64,000 nucleotides of DNA from assembly GCA_019637395.1 (NCBI GenBank), contig JAHBVR010000011.1:264076-328075 (forward strand). Reading direction: 5' to 3'. This stretch comes from Vulcanimicrobiota bacterium (GTDB lineage: Bacteria > Vulcanimicrobiota > Xenobia > Xenobiales > JADMJV01). A program made the translations under genes and the position numbers. The stretch's first letter is position 1, and each line of letters starts with the position of its first letter. Below the pieces are notes generated by a model. The model saw only the letters and a program-made list of their open reading frames with translations, was not told where the DNA came from and did no database searches. Shown here piece by piece: positions 8,477-18,714 of the stretch.

Positions 8477-10198
8477 TTACTTCTGCTTCAAAAAAGAGCC
8501 CTCCAGGCGCCCGGCTCGATCATGCAGCACCCTCCAGACCACCGGTCTCGAGCCCGCCCGCACCACCCAACTCACCTTGACCCGGTAGTCACTGGCATCG
8601 CCCTTGTGCCAGAGCGGCGAGGGGGGACGACTACAAATACCCTCCAACTGGCCCAACTGCAGTTCGCGCTTACCCTCCACCAACTCGGAGTAGCCGCTCA
8701 GCTCCACCCGCACTCCCCGCACCAGCTTGCCTTCCAGGGCTTTTTGGGATCCGTGGGTGGGTAACCAACCGGCGTTGTCCACCACCAGTTCGAGACGATA
8801 CAAATCGTTTCCCAGAGAAATTTCACGCTGTTCGGCCAGCACCAGCCTGGGATTCGCCTGAGCCAGCCAGACCACCCAGCGAGTAAGCGGCTCCAACTCG
8901 GCCTGCAGAAATTTGGCCGGAGGATTTCTAAATAAATAAAACATGTCCCAACCGCCGATTTCCACCGGTCCCAGATCCGGGTGCTGGAAAGGCTGCCAGT
9001 TCACGAATCCCCGCCCCTCCAAATGGTCATCGCAAAATTGCAGCAACTGCATTTCTTCAGCTATCGGATGTTCTTCAAACCAGCGGATGAAGCGGTGCTC
9101 GCCACGTTTGGCCTGGCGGTCCAAACCAGTGGTGATGCCGGCCTTGCGCAGCACCGACCAGATTTCCACCGTCCAGGAGTAGGCGCCCAGCGCCTCGTAG
9201 ACCCAGTCGTCAAAAGTCCCGGTGATATTGTCTTTGGGCGAATAGCGAAAATCGTGGTAAACGCACAACAACGGATAACCGGTCCAATGGCTGCCGCGCT
9301 CCCCGAAATACTTGAAGTTGTCCAGGTCCCCCTTGGGTAGCGCCTCATCCGGCTCGGTGCTGTACGGGCGCAGAATGACGCCGGAAAAAGTATGGAAAGT
9401 TATAGCCTGACAGACATTGCGGTGATTCATGAGGAATTCCACGCAGTGGCGCACCTCCGGCTCACTGGCCGGATAGGGACCGGCTCCCGCCTGTTGATGC
9501 TCACCTCGCCAGCGATGCGGAAAGTTGCGGTTCAAGTCCAGGGCCTGGAGCGCGGGGGCCGACTGATGAAGATGAGGATCGTAGTCGCCGCGCCAGCGCC
9601 CCTCCGGCAACAACCGATAAAACTCACCATCCCGGTCTTCGACCTCGCGGCGAACCAGCAGACGGGCATCTTCGGCGCAGGCCTTCCAGGCTCCGCGCGG
9701 GTCGGGAACTCGCATCCACAGGAGCTTGCCATTGCCGTCGACGTCCTGGGGCTCGATGCCGCTACCCACCGGATCGGCAAAGGGGTAAGGCCGGACGGAA
9801 CTGCGCAAGAAGCGAGGGTCGCCGGCCAGGGCCAGTTCGGCACCGTCAGGGCAGACCCGAGGGACCAGATAAAAGGCGACTTCAGCCAGCAGTTCGGTCT
9901 GGTTCTCCACCAACTCCTGGAGCAGATGCAGGCAGGCATTGGTCCCCGAAAGCTCGGAGGCGTGGAGATTGCCGTCCACCCACACGGCCGAGCGATCCAG
10001 GTCACTGCCCGTTTCGAAGTCGGTCACCGTCAGGCACCAGAGCGGTCGTCCTTCGTGGCTATCGCCCAGGCTGCTCAGCCGCACCCAGCGCGGCCAGCGA
10101 CGTTGCGCCTCATGCACCCACTGGCTGAGCTGCTCGAAATTCAGATAATGCCGGGTGATATCGAGCAACTCTAGATTCTCCGAGTGACGGGGATCCAC
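8477..10198 (-). CDS. M14-family zinc carboxypeptidase
   Basis: 573 aa. The N-terminal half is a carboxypeptidase A-like domain: GNLHASELSG near residue 78 supplies the HxxE zinc ligands, LNRNFPHRW near residue 224 the substrate-binding Asn-Arg, ITFHTFSG near residue 268 the third zinc His, and YSWTVEIW near residue 344 the catalytic Glu. The C-terminal 200 residues look like a beta-sandwich extension. No signal peptide is visible, unusual for peptidoglycan- or protein-degrading members. The ATG overlaps the upstream ATPase gene by 28 bases, the only good start in frame, so the two form an operon. Confidence 0.88.
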   Translation of the reverse strand: MDPRHSENLELLDITRHYLNFEQLSQWVHEAQRRWPRWVRLSSLGDSHEGRPLWCLTVTDFETGSDLDRSAVWVDGNLHASELSGTNACLHLLQELVENQTELLAEVAFYLVPRVCPDGAELALAGDPRFLRSSVRPYPFADPVGSGIEPQDVDGNGKLLWMRVPDPRGAWKACAEDARLLVRREVEDRDGEFYRLLPEGRWRGDYDPHLHQSAPALQALDLNRNFPHRWRGEHQQAGAGPYPASEPEVRHCVEFLMNHRNVCQAITFHTFSGVILRPYSTEPDEALPKGDLDNFKYFGERGSHWTGYPLLCVYHDFRYSPKDNITGTFDDWVYEALGAYSWTVEIWSVLRKAGITTGLDRQAKRGEHRFIRWFEEHPIAEEMQLLQFCDDHLEGRGFVNWQPFQHPDLGPVEIGGWDMFYLFRNPPAKFLQAELEPLTRWVVWLAQANPRLVLAEQREISLGNDLYRLELVVDNAGWLPTHGSQKALEGKLVRGVRVELSGYSELVEGKRELQLGQLEGICSRPPSPLWHKGDASDYRVKVSWVVRAGSRPVVWRVLHDRAGRLEGSFLKQK

Positions 10199-12489
10199 AA
10201 AATCCCGAAGCGATTGAGCTTGATGTCAGCGCGGTCGAGGCGCACCGGCCGGGCCTCGATCCTGGAGCGCGCTTCTCCTTCGCGCGCCTCGATGGCCTCG
10301 ACTTGCTCCTGCAGTCGCGTCTGCACTTCCTCGAGCTTCTGTTGTAGCACCGCCAGTTCGTTCTCGCTCTGATTCACCCGATCTTTGGCGCTACTGCTGC
10401 GATGATGGGAAGTGATAGCGGTGTTGAGCGACGGTCGTTTGCCGGTAAAGAAGCCCAGCACGGCGGCGCCCGCTTTCCATATGGACTCGGTTTGGCGGCG
10501 CTGCGATTCGTTGCGCAAATTTTCCAGTTTGCCCTCGTAGCGGGCCAACCGTTCCTGCAGGCCGGCCACCTCGCGGTCCACCTTGGCGTGCAGTTTACTC
10601 ACCTGGGCATCGATGCGTTCCTGGATGGCCTGCTCGACGCGGGCCCGGAAGTCGCCTTCGCTTTCACCGCCCGCTCCGTACAGTTTGAGATCGGCCTGAA
10701 TCCATTGACTGCTGGTGACGCGCCGGAACACGTCGTCCAACATGGCCTGTTGGGCGGCCTTGAACTCCCCGGCCTCGTCAAAGCTGGCGGGGAGTGCCTG
10801 GTAGACCCCGGGACGCTCCCAGCCGGATAACAGGTCGGCTGGCTCCAGCTCCAGACGCAGCCAGCTTTCCGGCAAGCGTTCCCCCAACGGGAAGAACAAA
10901 TAGTGATGGAGTTCATCCAGCAAAAATCCCCCCTTGTCTTCGTCGAAGCGTAGGGCCACCTCGCCCCACAAAGCCGGTTTCCAACCGATCGCGCCATCGC
11001 TGCGACGTGGTTCCGCAAAGGGCTCCAGCTTGCCACCCAGGCGGGCGCTGAAAACCACCTCCGGATCGAGGAAGGCCTGGGCGAAGCCAGCCGGCAGAGG
11101 AGGCGCGTGGCTATGCCCGCTGGTCTCCACGGGGGCCGCCGTCGCGGCCGGGGGAGGCGCCGCGGAGGGAGGCTGCAAGCGGGGGATCTCTGCCTTGGTC
11201 AGCGGTCCGCGCAGCCAGGCCAGGGTGGTGCGGGTCACCAGCGTCCGGGGTTTGGCCCCACCTGATTTAAAAAGAAAATGGCGCGGCTGGAGCTTCTCAA
11301 ACTCTTGTTTAAGGCTTTGGCCATCCAGCCCGGCCTGAGCTTGCAACAACCCCTCGGCCACTCGCTCTCGATCCTGGCTGGTCTGGAGGCGCCCGATCCA
11401 CCAGTTGGAGGTATTAGAAAGACCCTTGTAATCGACATCCACCGGATTCTGAGTGGCCAGTACCAGTCCCAGCCCCACCGCTCGAGCCTGTTTGAGCATC
11501 GTCAACAGGGGCGGCTTCGAAGCTGGATTGGCGGGATGAGGCGGCATGTAGCCGGCCACCTCGTCAAAATAAAGCAGAGCCCGTAATTGAGAACTGCCGG
11601 ACAAGGTGCGCGTCCAGGACTGCATTCGATAGAGCAGCAACGACACAAAAAACATGCGCTCCGAATCGCTGAGGTGGGCTATATAAAAGAGGTTGACGGG
11701 AACTTTGCCGTTCTCGGGTGGATACAACATGGAGGCGGGGTCGAGAGGCTCGCCTTGACTCCAGGCGGCGAAACCCGTGGAAGCCAGCAGTGCGTTGAAC
11801 TGCATGGCCAGTTGGAGCCGCTGATCGGCCGGGTAAAAGGTGTCCAGCGGAAAAACTCCCACCTTCTTGAACGGGGGATCCACCAGACGCAGGACCAGAT
11901 CCTCCAACCTCAGATCCTGTCCGGCATCCCAGGCCTGATCGACGATCTGCGAGAGCACCAGCGCCGGCGGGCTGCGCAGTGGGTCGGCGGTCACTCCGAC
12001 CAGGGCCAGCAAACCTTGAATCAATCCCGACACCATTTGGGAACGGACTTCGGAGTCGTCGAGTACCTCCGCCTCGGGGCGGCGGAAACTACCGAGTAAA
12101 TCGATGGAACGGCCGGCCCGCGAACCCGGAGTGAAAATTCGCAATTCGAGCTTATCGCGCAAGGCCGCTACCTGAGAGGGTCCAATGCCCGCCTGCAGTC
12201 GCTCGCGTTGCAGGTGCTGGGACAACTCCTCCGGACTTTGTCCGGGCTCCAGCCACGCAGCCAGTTGGTCGGACCGGCATTCTGGGAAAAGCAAACCCAG
12301 ATTAGCCAGATCGCCCTTGGGGTCGATCAGTATGAGCGGAACGCCGGCCTGCACCAACTCTTCGAGCAATCCTATAGCCAGTCCCGTCTTGCCCGAGCCG
12401 GTCATGCCGAAAATCACGCCGTGGGTGGTCAACTGACTGGTCTCCAGGCTCACCGGTTCCCCCGAATCTTTTCCCAACTTTAACTGCAT
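10171..12489 (-). CDS. HerA/VirB4-like P-loop ATPase (DUF87/DUF853 type)
   Basis: 772 aa. Walker A is [19 protein letters not shown] near residues 26-44 and is followed by [25 protein letters not shown] near residue 310 is Walker B with the catalytic Glu, and [17 protein letters not shown] near residue 340 is the sensor. A long coiled coil follows around 640-740. HerA-like ATPases pump DNA or assemble as hexamers, often with a nuclease; none is present here, only a carboxypeptidase. The start at 12489 is set by a GGGAGGT sequence 7 bases upstream. The frame is open further, but that part carries the SD and lies opposite the divergent gene. Confidence 0.85.
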   Translation of the reverse strand: MQLKLGKDSGEPVSLETSQLTTHGVIFGMTGSGKTGLAIGLLEELVQAGVPLILIDPKGDLANLGLLFPECRSDQLAAWLEPGQSPEELSQHLQRERLQAGIGPSQVAALRDKLELRIFTPGSRAGRSIDLLGSFRRPEAEVLDDSEVRSQMVSGLIQGLLALVGVTADPLRSPPALVLSQIVDQAWDAGQDLRLEDLVLRLVDPPFKKVGVFPLDTFYPADQRLQLAMQFNALLASTGFAAWSQGEPLDPASMLYPPENGKVPVNLFYIAHLSDSERMFFVSLLLYRMQSWTRTLSGSSQLRALLYFDEVAGYMPPHPANPASKPPLLTMLKQARAVGLGLVLATQNPVDVDYKGLSNTSNWWIGRLQTSQDRERVAEGLLQAQAGLDGQSLKQEFEKLQPRHFLFKSGGAKPRTLVTRTTLAWLRGPLTKAEIPRLQPPSAAPPPAATAAPVETSGHSHAPPLPAGFAQAFLDPEVVFSARLGGKLEPFAEPRRSDGAIGWKPALWGEVALRFDEDKGGFLLDELHHYLFFPLGERLPESWLRLELEPADLLSGWERPGVYQALPASFDEAGEFKAAQQAMLDDVFRRVTSSQWIQADLKLYGAGGESEGDFRARVEQAIQERIDAQVSKLHAKVDREVAGLQERLARYEGKLENLRNESQRRQTESIWKAGAAVLGFFTGKRPSLNTAITSHHRSSSAKDRVNQSENELAVLQQKLEEVQTRLQEQVEAIEAREGEARSRIEARPVRLDRADIKLNRFGILWIPVTRRI

Positions 12490-12541
12490 GGCCTTACCTC
12501 CCAAGGGGGGACCCCTTCGCCTTGGGCCGAACCTTCCTTTT

Positions 12542-14437
12542 GTGGACAGCAACGAGCGTGAGCTCCGCAGCCTGGTCACTCGCGAAGCCAGCCGGGAGAT
12601 GGCCAACGCTTCTCCCTGGGGGGCCGCCATGGCCTACCCCTTAATGGCCGTGCTCTGCGGCATGGCGGGCGATCTGGCCATCGAGAAACCTCGCGTGCTG
12701 GTCGCCGTCACCCTGGTCTTGCTGAGCGGGGGCGTATTTCGCGGCCTGGCCGGCCGTCTCTATTTGCGCTCCGCCGACGGACCTCAGGAAGATACCTATC
12801 GCTGGCTGTTTCGGGCCAGCGTCTGGTTGGTCGCTCTGCTCTGGGGACTCTTTGCGGCCTGGGCCTTATGGCTTCATCCCCATGATTTCACGGGCTTGAG
12901 CTTCTTACTCTGCACGGTCGGCATCGTGGCCGGCGCGACCTACACCCTGACCGCCGACCGCCTCACCCTGGCCGGATATTTGTTGGCCATGATCGGTCCC
13001 TGCAGCCTGATCCTGTGCAGTCGCGGGGATGCCCAGCAGGTTTTTTCCGGCGGAGTCGTCTTTACATTCCTGATCTTTTCCTGGGTAACCGGCCGCCATC
13101 ACAATCGCCGCTTAATCGACTTTCTGGTCAGTCGTTCCATCCAGGAGGCCCAGACGGCGCGCTTGGAAGGCGCCGAGAAAGAGCTGCGCCGGCTCCTTGA
13201 CCAGGAACTGGAGCAAAAGAGATTACTTGAGGAACGAAATCAGTCGCTTCTTCAGGCCCGCCGCGCGGCCGAAACCGCCAACCGGGCCAAGAGCGATTTT
13301 CTGGCCTCCATGAGTCACGAAATTCGTACTCCCATGAATGCGATTGTGGGCCTGTCCGAATTGCTCCTGGACACCCGGCTCGACGAACAGCAGAGGAACT
13401 GGCTGACCAGCGTGAACTCCTCCTGCAATTCTCTGCTCACGCTGATCAGCGATATTTTAGACCTTTCCAAAATTGAAGCCGGTCGCATGGAGCGCCAGCG
13501 CAAGAAGTTCTCCCCCGCCGCCCTGATCAAAGAAGTCCTGGATTTAATGCTGCCGATAGCCGGACAAAAGGGGATCACCGTAGAAGGCGAGCTACGACCG
13601 GGAATTCCTGAAATGGTGCTGGGGGATTCTCAAAAGCTGCGGCAGATTCTGCTCAATCTGCTGGGCAATGCGGTCAAGTTTACCCGCCAGGGTGGCATCC
13701 AACTGCGCGCCGAATGGCTGCCTTCCAGCCGCCTGCGTATCCGTGTGCAAGATAGCGGCATCGGCATTCCCCCCAAGAAGCTGGCCAGCATTTTTGAACC
13801 CTTTACTCAAGTGGATGCCTCGACCACCCGGAGTTACGCGGGAACGGGTCTGGGGCTGGCCATTTCACGGCAGTTAATCGACCTGCTGGGAGGCAGCCTC
13901 TGGGTAGAAAGCCAGCACAGCCTGGCCGGCGCCGCCCCGCCCGACTGGCGACCCGAAGGCCAGCCGGAGGGTTGCGTCTTTTGGGTTGAACTCCCTCTAG
14001 AACTGGTGGTTACGGACCTCGACTCGGCGGCCCGCACCCTCGAGGATCCGGTGCTGATGGAGAACACCCGCATCCTGGTGGCCGAAGACAATCCCATGAA
14101 CCAACGGGTGATCCTGGCTCTGCTGGAGCGTTTTCACCAGCAGGCGGACGTGGTGGAGACGGGCCTGGCCGCCGTCGAGGCGTGCCGCCGCACGCACTAC
14201 GACCTGGTCTTCATGGACCTGCAAATGCCCGAATTAGACGGGCTGCAGGCGACCGGTCAAATTCGCTCCCTGGATTCAGTTCGCCAACCCTACATCGTAG
14301 CTCTGACCGCCAACGCCTTCGAGGATGATCGCCAGCGCTGTCTGGCGGCCGGCATGAACGATTATCTGAGCAAGCCCATCCGTCGTCAACAACTCTCCCT
14401 GGCGCTACATCACTACCTCCAGCGCACCAGGACCTGA
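12542..14437 (+). CDS. Hybrid sensor histidine kinase with six-helix membrane sensor
   Basis: 631 aa from GTG 12542. About six transmembrane helices fill the first 195 residues with no large periplasmic loop (MASE-like), then a coiled coil, HisKA with the phospho-His in [13 protein letters not shown] near residue 259, HATPase ([18 protein letters not shown]) and a receiver with Asp559 in [11 protein letters not shown]. An ATG at 12488 is in frame, but it sits on the start codon and SD of the divergent ATPase gene and has no SD of its own, so the true start is uncertain. No Hpt gene is adjacent. A terminator follows at once. Confidence 0.9.
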   Translation: MDSNERELRSLVTREASREMANASPWGAAMAYPLMAVLCGMAGDLAIEKPRVLVAVTLVLLSGGVFRGLAGRLYLRSADGPQEDTYRWLFRASVWLVALLWGLFAAWALWLHPHDFTGLSFLLCTVGIVAGATYTLTADRLTLAGYLLAMIGPCSLILCSRGDAQQVFSGGVVFTFLIFSWVTGRHHNRRLIDFLVSRSIQEAQTARLEGAEKELRRLLDQELEQKRLLEERNQSLLQARRAAETANRAKSDFLASMSHEIRTPMNAIVGLSELLLDTRLDEQQRNWLTSVNSSCNSLLTLISDILDLSKIEAGRMERQRKKFSPAALIKEVLDLMLPIAGQKGITVEGELRPGIPEMVLGDSQKLRQILLNLLGNAVKFTRQGGIQLRAEWLPSSRLRIRVQDSGIGIPPKKLASIFEPFTQVDASTTRSYAGTGLGLAISRQLIDLLGGSLWVESQHSLAGAAPPDWRPEGQPEGCVFWVELPLELVVTDLDSAARTLEDPVLMENTRILVAEDNPMNQRVILALLERFHQQADVVETGLAAVEACRRTHYDLVFMDLQMPELDGLQATGQIRSLDSVRQPYIVALTANAFEDDRQRCLAAGMNDYLSKPIRRQQLSLALHHYLQRTRT

Positions 14438-14445
14438 AAATGAAA

Positions 14446-14475
14446 GAGGCCTGCTCTTCAGCAGGCCTCCTCTTT
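14446..14475. terminator. Bidirectional terminator
   Basis: Perfect 10-bp stem GAGGCCTGCT / AGCAGGCCTC with a 4-nt loop, then CTCTTT on the plus strand and TCTTTCATTTTC on the minus strand. It lies between the convergent hybrid kinase and the small DNA-binding-like gene and can end both. Confidence 0.82.
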
Positions 14476-14492
14476 CGACAAGTTCAGTTCGG

Positions 14493-14864
14493 TCAGGCGA
14501 AGGGTAACGAGCGAGCCCAGTTGGCCAGACGCTCGGCTTCCGCCCCCGTCAGGTCAGCGGGGAGAACCAGTTCGATATGATAGCCGGGACGAATCCAGAG
14601 TTGGTGCTCGAGGACACCACGCGGCCGTTCGGCACGGGGCGCTCGGGGCGGGAAGGCGGCCTGCGCGCGTGGGGGGGGCTCGTAAGCCCTGGGCTTGCGC
14701 CCCCGGGTGGAATTCTTTTTGCCGGCGTTCAGGATACCTTCGATGACATCCTCCCGGCGCTCTACTTCCTTGGCGATCTGGGCGGCCGACAGACCGCGCT
14801 CCGAGAGTGCGTGGATTCTTTCGCGGTCGGCCGAGCTAAGCCGGCCTCTTTTACTCATTACCAT
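14493..14864 (-). CDS. Small putative helix-turn-helix protein
   Basis: 123 aa. The N-terminus (residues 8-45, ADRERIHALSERGLSAAQIA) resembles a resolvase/Hin-type or IS630-type HTH. A basic Pro/Arg-rich linker follows (about 48-85). The C-terminal 30 residues, with LPADLTGAEAERLANWARSL, match a short amphipathic motif seen at the end of many small uncharacterised bacterial proteins. AGGGAG lies 11 bases before the first ATG. An AT-rich 189-base leader (14865-15053) separates it from the peptidase gene. It may be a nucleoid or transcription regulator; no target is evident. Confidence 0.65.
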   Translation of the reverse strand: MVMSKRGRLSSADRERIHALSERGLSAAQIAKEVERREDVIEGILNAGKKNSTRGRKPRAYEPPPRAQAAFPPRAPRAERPRGVLEHQLWIRPGYHIELVLPADLTGAEAERLANWARSLPFA

Positions 14865-15053
14865 TTAAAACGGAACTCCCTAAAATGCGATAATCTATTT
14901 AGACACTATTTGACCGATAATTGCATTAATACGATTCTACTAAAGTGATTCTCCTAAAAGCAACCAGAGAAACTTTCATCCCGCCCAGCTTCGAACCGAA
15001 GCCCTTAATATCAAGGAAAAGCGTGCGGACTATAGGAAAACCACCAGCAAACT

Positions 15054-16310
15054 TCAGGCTTGATTAAAGCGTTCGACCGCCTGCTTCCAGTCGGTCGCGG
15101 ACACGAAAGCCAACTTATCATACGGCTCTTTCGCCCGCTTAAGTTCGACACTTAAGCCCGTGGCACCGGGATTCTCCGAAGTGTGATGTTCAGCTACGAT
15201 TACCTGGGATAAATGCGCCAGGCATTCATCAGCGGCCTTCTTCAAATTGGCCTGGTTGTCCGCCTCCGCACTCTGGCCGACCCGTTTTAGAAAATCCCCC
15301 AGGTCATACACAAAGCCGAAAGCCTGTGTCTTGGAGCGCAACTCGCGCAGTTGGGCCGCCGAAGCACCGGCGGCGACCAGTTCGGCGGAAAAAGTCTTGA
15401 GGCTCTTTTCCAGGCCGGCCATTTTGGAAAGGTCGAAAGCCGCCATGGTGGGCAAGACTTCTTTGTTCTCGGCGGCGCTTTGGACCACCATATCCACCAC
15501 TTGTCTGGCTTCGACATCACTTTTGAATAGGTGAGCCTGATGAATGTCGGCTAACTGGCCGTGACCTAAAATGTGCGAATAAGGCCAACCCTCGCGCCCT
15601 TCCAGGGCCTGAGACGCAACCATAAATTTTGCGTTATCTTTGATTTCGCTGGCCACTTCGACAGCGGCCATCTGACATGCGTCAAATCCCAGCACGTCCA
15701 GCTTCTGGCCGGTGGCCCGCTGGGCGGTGTCCAGGGCTTGCTTCAGTTGGGGCACGGTCATCCAGCCCCGGTGAGACTCATCTTCAATCATGCCTTCCCA
15801 GCCTTTGCCGTGATCGGCAATGACCAGCATGTAATGCTCGGCGGGAAATGATTTGATTCCCCAGGTGATAAAGTCCGCCAGAGTCTTGGGGTCCGACATG
15901 TTGACCGGTCCCAGACTCTGGAGAACCGGAGAATCGATCCGCCGCTCCGCCTCAGGACCGCTCTGCCGATCCTGCTCGACACGAAACCTGTAGGCGCCGG
16001 CGCCCCGGTGATCCAGTTGGGTCACCAATTGCACGGAATTGTTGGAACCGGTTTTCTCCATGCTGGCCGCGTCGTCGTATATATAGGCATAAAGGTTGTT
16101 GTCGGCGGCGCAGTAGTTCAACACAGTCCACTTGGCCTTGGGATAGCTGGCGGGGGCCTCGGAGGACGAGGTTGGTTCCGGTGCCGCGGTTACTTCCACC
16201 CGATCTTCGCGGGGCACGGAAGTGAAAATGGAGGGCGCGGGCTCGGAAAGGCGGCGCGCTGGAGCGGCCGGCTGCGGCATGACGATACGGGACGGCGCCT
16301 TGACTTGCAT
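15054..16310 (-). CDS. Clostripain-related (C11/CD clan) cysteine peptidase
   Basis: 418 aa. Clan CD signatures: the catalytic His in IADHGKGWEGM near residue 165 and the catalytic Cys in LGFDACQMA near residue 210, plus the N-terminal strand WTVLNYCAADNNL typical of C11 proteins. The first 60 residues are Pro/Ala/Ser-rich and look disordered; there is no Sec signal peptide. The start at 16310 follows a GGAGAGGAGAGG tract, which makes it clearly better than the upstream in-frame ATG at 16340. It diverges from a metallopeptidase with a similar cytosolic-looking N-terminus, suggesting a shared regulatory region. Confidence 0.86.
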   Translation of the reverse strand: MQVKAPSRIVMPQPAAPARRLSEPAPSIFTSVPREDRVEVTAAPEPTSSSEAPASYPKAKWTVLNYCAADNNLYAYIYDDAASMEKTGSNNSVQLVTQLDHRGAGAYRFRVEQDRQSGPEAERRIDSPVLQSLGPVNMSDPKTLADFITWGIKSFPAEHYMLVIADHGKGWEGMIEDESHRGWMTVPQLKQALDTAQRATGQKLDVLGFDACQMAAVEVASEIKDNAKFMVASQALEGREGWPYSHILGHGQLADIHQAHLFKSDVEARQVVDMVVQSAAENKEVLPTMAAFDLSKMAGLEKSLKTFSAELVAAGASAAQLRELRSKTQAFGFVYDLGDFLKRVGQSAEADNQANLKKAADECLAHLSQVIVAEHHTSENPGATGLSVELKRAKEPYDKLAFVSATDWKQAVERFNQA

Positions 16311-16410
16311 GACCTCTCCTCTCCAGGTTCCCCCACACAAAAGCTTACTGGTCCGAACCCGGTCTCAGGTTACAAAATTGTGAATGCATGCTCGGGTGGG
16401 CAAACTACGC

Positions 16411-16433
16411 TTTGTTCATAAAAATGAAACAAA
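16411..16433. promoter_or_regulatory. Operator-like dyad in the divergent C11/HEXXH intergenic region
   Basis: TTTGTTCAT and ATGAAACAAA flank an AAAA centre: a near-perfect inverted repeat (one extra base in one arm) in the 198-base gap between the two divergent peptidase genes. It has no U-run and lies well away from either stop, so a protein-binding site is more likely than a terminator. The binding protein is unknown. Confidence 0.4.
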
Positions 16434-16508
16434 CCATGCCCGGCCCAGCCGCTAGGCTGTTTATGGGGAAATACGATGGCCCACGGGTCTGTTCAACGGA
16501 GGTTCTAC

Positions 16509-18056
16509 ATGACGGTAGGAAGCGCGCCGCTCGGAAAATACAGGGGTTGCTCTTGCCATCACGCGCCCCTGCGCCTGCAGGCCGACGCTCCTCCGGCCGG
16601 TCCCGTCGACACCCTGTTCAGCTTCAATACCCAGGACCGCCGCGTCATGGAACCGGGCACCAAGCTTATCCCGGGCGTAGTTCAGGGCTCCAAAAAGAAT
16701 CCCGAGACCGACAAGGCCATGCTCAACGTCGGTCTTGATCCGGTCGACGGCAAGTACGTCTACCCGGCCGAGGATCCGCGCCAGAATACGGCCGTGACTT
16801 TCTCCACCGTGGCCAATACCATCAACGCCTTCCGTGAAGCCTTCGGCGACTTTAAATGGTCGTTCAAGTATGATAAGCTGGCCGTCAACCCGAACGGCGG
16901 CAAAGACTTCAACGCCTTCTACGCGCGCAACCAGGGCACCGTCAACTTTTTCTCCGAAGAAGATCCCATTTTCGGACGCCAGGTCTTCTCGGGAGCCTCC
17001 GGCGAAATCGTGGCTCACGAAACCGGCCACGCCATCCTGGACGCCATCCGGCCCGAGTACTTCGGCGCTTTCCGCAGCGACGTGGGCGCCTTCCACGAGT
17101 CTTTCGGAGACATGCTGGCCATTCACATGTCCCTGCTGGACGAACGCGTCATCAAGCGTGTGCTGGTGCAGACCGGGGGAGACCTGAAAAAACCCAATAT
17201 CGCCGCCTATATGGCCGAAGAACTGGCCCAGGGCCTGAACAACAAGAAGGGCACCAACGCCACCGGCGGTGACTTCCTACGCAACGCCAACAATAACTTT
17301 ACCTGGGCCGAGCCCAAGACACTGCCGGAAAAAGGCGGACCTGACAAACTCGGCTGGGAGATCCATGATTTCTCGCGCCTTTGGACCGCCTCCCACTTCG
17401 ACATTCTCAACGGCATGGTGCAGCAGCGCATTCAGGACGGCGCCGCCCCCGACGTGGCCATCCGCGAGAGCAACAAAGAGCTGCTCAAAATGCTGGCCAA
17501 CCTTCTCAAAGAAGCTCCCCGCGGCGACTTCACCTTCAAAGACATGGCCATCGCCTTCATTAAATCCGACAAAATCCACGCCGACGGCAAGCATGTCGAA
17601 TTGCTCCAGAAGGTCTTCACCGAGCGCAAAATCCTACCGGCCGACCTCCCCGCCGAAACCTTCGAAACCGCACCGGCCCGCGAACGAGCCCGCCTTTTCC
17701 AGAGCGACGACGAACTCACACCCGAGGCTCAAGGGGGGGCAGCCTCCCCCTTGGCCCCCCCCGCTTACGGTCAGATGGCCGTCACCCTGGGCCAGGATTT
17801 CGGGATGTATTCGGGCGCCAGGGTGGAGATCCCGGTCGCTTCCGACAGGTTGCTTTTCAAAAGCGATGAGCTTCAGGAGCAGACGCAAGATGACATTCGC
17901 CGGCTCATTCAAGCCGGGCGCATTCGCTATAACGATCCCAACTACCAGATGAAATTCCCCAACGATTACTTCAATCCGCAGGGTGAAGCCTATATCGGAG
18001 CGGTCGTCTGGGAAGGGGACCAGATGAAGATCGAACGTCTGGCCATCGCCCACTAA
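16509..18056 (+). CDS. Thermolysin-like (gluzincin) zinc metallopeptidase
   Basis: 515 aa. HETGHAILD near residue 174 gives the HEXXH zinc site. AFHESFGDM, whose Glu lies 23 residues after the second His, corresponds to the third ligand and Asp of the M4 motif (NExxSD in thermolysin). No signal peptide or propeptide is recognised; the N-terminus is short, with two Cys-His pairs. GGAGG seven bases before the ATG at 16509 fixes the start; frames upstream lack it. The C-terminal 110 residues form a separate acidic segment. M4-like enzymes are normally secreted, so a cytosolic-looking one is unusual. Confidence 0.82.
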   Translation: MTVGSAPLGKYRGCSCHHAPLRLQADAPPAGPVDTLFSFNTQDRRVMEPGTKLIPGVVQGSKKNPETDKAMLNVGLDPVDGKYVYPAEDPRQNTAVTFSTVANTINAFREAFGDFKWSFKYDKLAVNPNGGKDFNAFYARNQGTVNFFSEEDPIFGRQVFSGASGEIVAHETGHAILDAIRPEYFGAFRSDVGAFHESFGDMLAIHMSLLDERVIKRVLVQTGGDLKKPNIAAYMAEELAQGLNNKKGTNATGGDFLRNANNNFTWAEPKTLPEKGGPDKLGWEIHDFSRLWTASHFDILNGMVQQRIQDGAAPDVAIRESNKELLKMLANLLKEAPRGDFTFKDMAIAFIKSDKIHADGKHVELLQKVFTERKILPADLPAETFETAPARERARLFQSDDELTPEAQGGAASPLAPPAYGQMAVTLGQDFGMYSGARVEIPVASDRLLFKSDELQEQTQDDIRRLIQAGRIRYNDPNYQMKFPNDYFNPQGEAYIGAVVWEGDQMKIERLAIAH

Positions 18057-18068
18057 TTCGACTATAAT
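18040..18068 (+). promoter_or_regulatory. Promoter of the PAP2-like gene, probably leaderless
   Basis: A -35 box TGGCCA (18040-18045), a 17-base spacer and a perfect -10 TATAAT (18063-18068). The GTG start begins at 18077, only 8 bases after the -10, so the predicted transcript begins at or within 1-2 bases of the start codon. There is no room for a Shine-Dalgarno sequence. Confidence 0.6.
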
Positions 18069-18076
18069 CCAGCCTT

Positions 18077-18688
18077 GTGAGCGAACCTGTTGCGCGCCAT
18101 CCCGCGCTGGACTTTCTGGCCCTGTTCCTATCGGCTGTGCTCAGCCCATTTCTGTGCGTTCCCTATTTCTGCATGGTCTTCGCGCGCGCCACCGCCCGCT
18201 CGGATTCCGAATACTATTTGCTGACCGGCCTGTGCGTTCTTCTCTCCATCGGTGTGCCGGCCGCTTACATCAGTTGGCAGGTCTATCGGGGTAACATCAC
18301 CGACATCCACGTGCGCTTACGCGAGCAACGCAAAGGGCCCTTTCGGGCCGGAATGGCCGGGTTGGGCACCCTGGTGCTGGTGCTCTGGCTGCTCGACGGA
18401 CCACTCCGGCTGACCCAATTGTCCGGCCTGCTCTTTGTTCAAAGCTTCCTCTTCGAGATGATTTCACGCAGTTGGAAAATCAGCATGCACACCTCAGTCC
18501 TGGCCGCCTGCCTGGCCGGCTGCATCGAACTGGCGGGCTGGTCCACCGCCAGCCTGCTCACCATCGTTCCTCTGTGCTGGGCCCGCCACTACCGCGGCCG
18601 CCACACCTGGGGCCAGGCCTTCGGCGGCGCCGCCCTCGGCTATGGCCTTACCATCTACCCCCTGCGCTGGCTGGCCAGTCTCTTATAG
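18077..18688 (+). CDS. PAP2-like integral membrane phosphatase family protein
   Basis: 203 aa with about five transmembrane helices. Near residue 135, KISMHTSVLAA resembles the PSGH motif of type 2 phosphatidic acid phosphatases. Near residue 172, ARHYRGRHTWGQAFGGAALG resembles the third PAP2 motif (SRxYxGxHxxxDVxxG), with the catalytic Arg-His present but the Asp replaced. Members dephosphorylate lipid phosphates or undecaprenyl diphosphate at the membrane. Weak motif 2 and motif 3 changes leave activity uncertain. GTG start with a TATAAT box 8 bases upstream. Confidence 0.62.
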   Translation: MSEPVARHPALDFLALFLSAVLSPFLCVPYFCMVFARATARSDSEYYLLTGLCVLLSIGVPAAYISWQVYRGNITDIHVRLREQRKGPFRAGMAGLGTLVLVLWLLDGPLRLTQLSGLLFVQSFLFEMISRSWKISMHTSVLAACLAGCIELAGWSTASLLTIVPLCWARHYRGRHTWGQAFGGAALGYGLTIYPLRWLASLL

Positions 18689-18714
18689 CCGAGGATGTAA
18701 ACAGCGGTCAGCGA

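Noticed and set aside
12488-12541. ATG 12488 as the start of the second hybrid kinase
   Set aside because: It coincides with the start codon and Shine-Dalgarno of the divergent ATPase gene and has no SD itself; GTG 12542 was preferred, with low certainty.
14865-15053. TTGACC at about 14909 as a plus-strand promoter
   Set aside because: The expected -10 position holds GATTCT and no plus-strand gene follows before the convergent C11 peptidase end.
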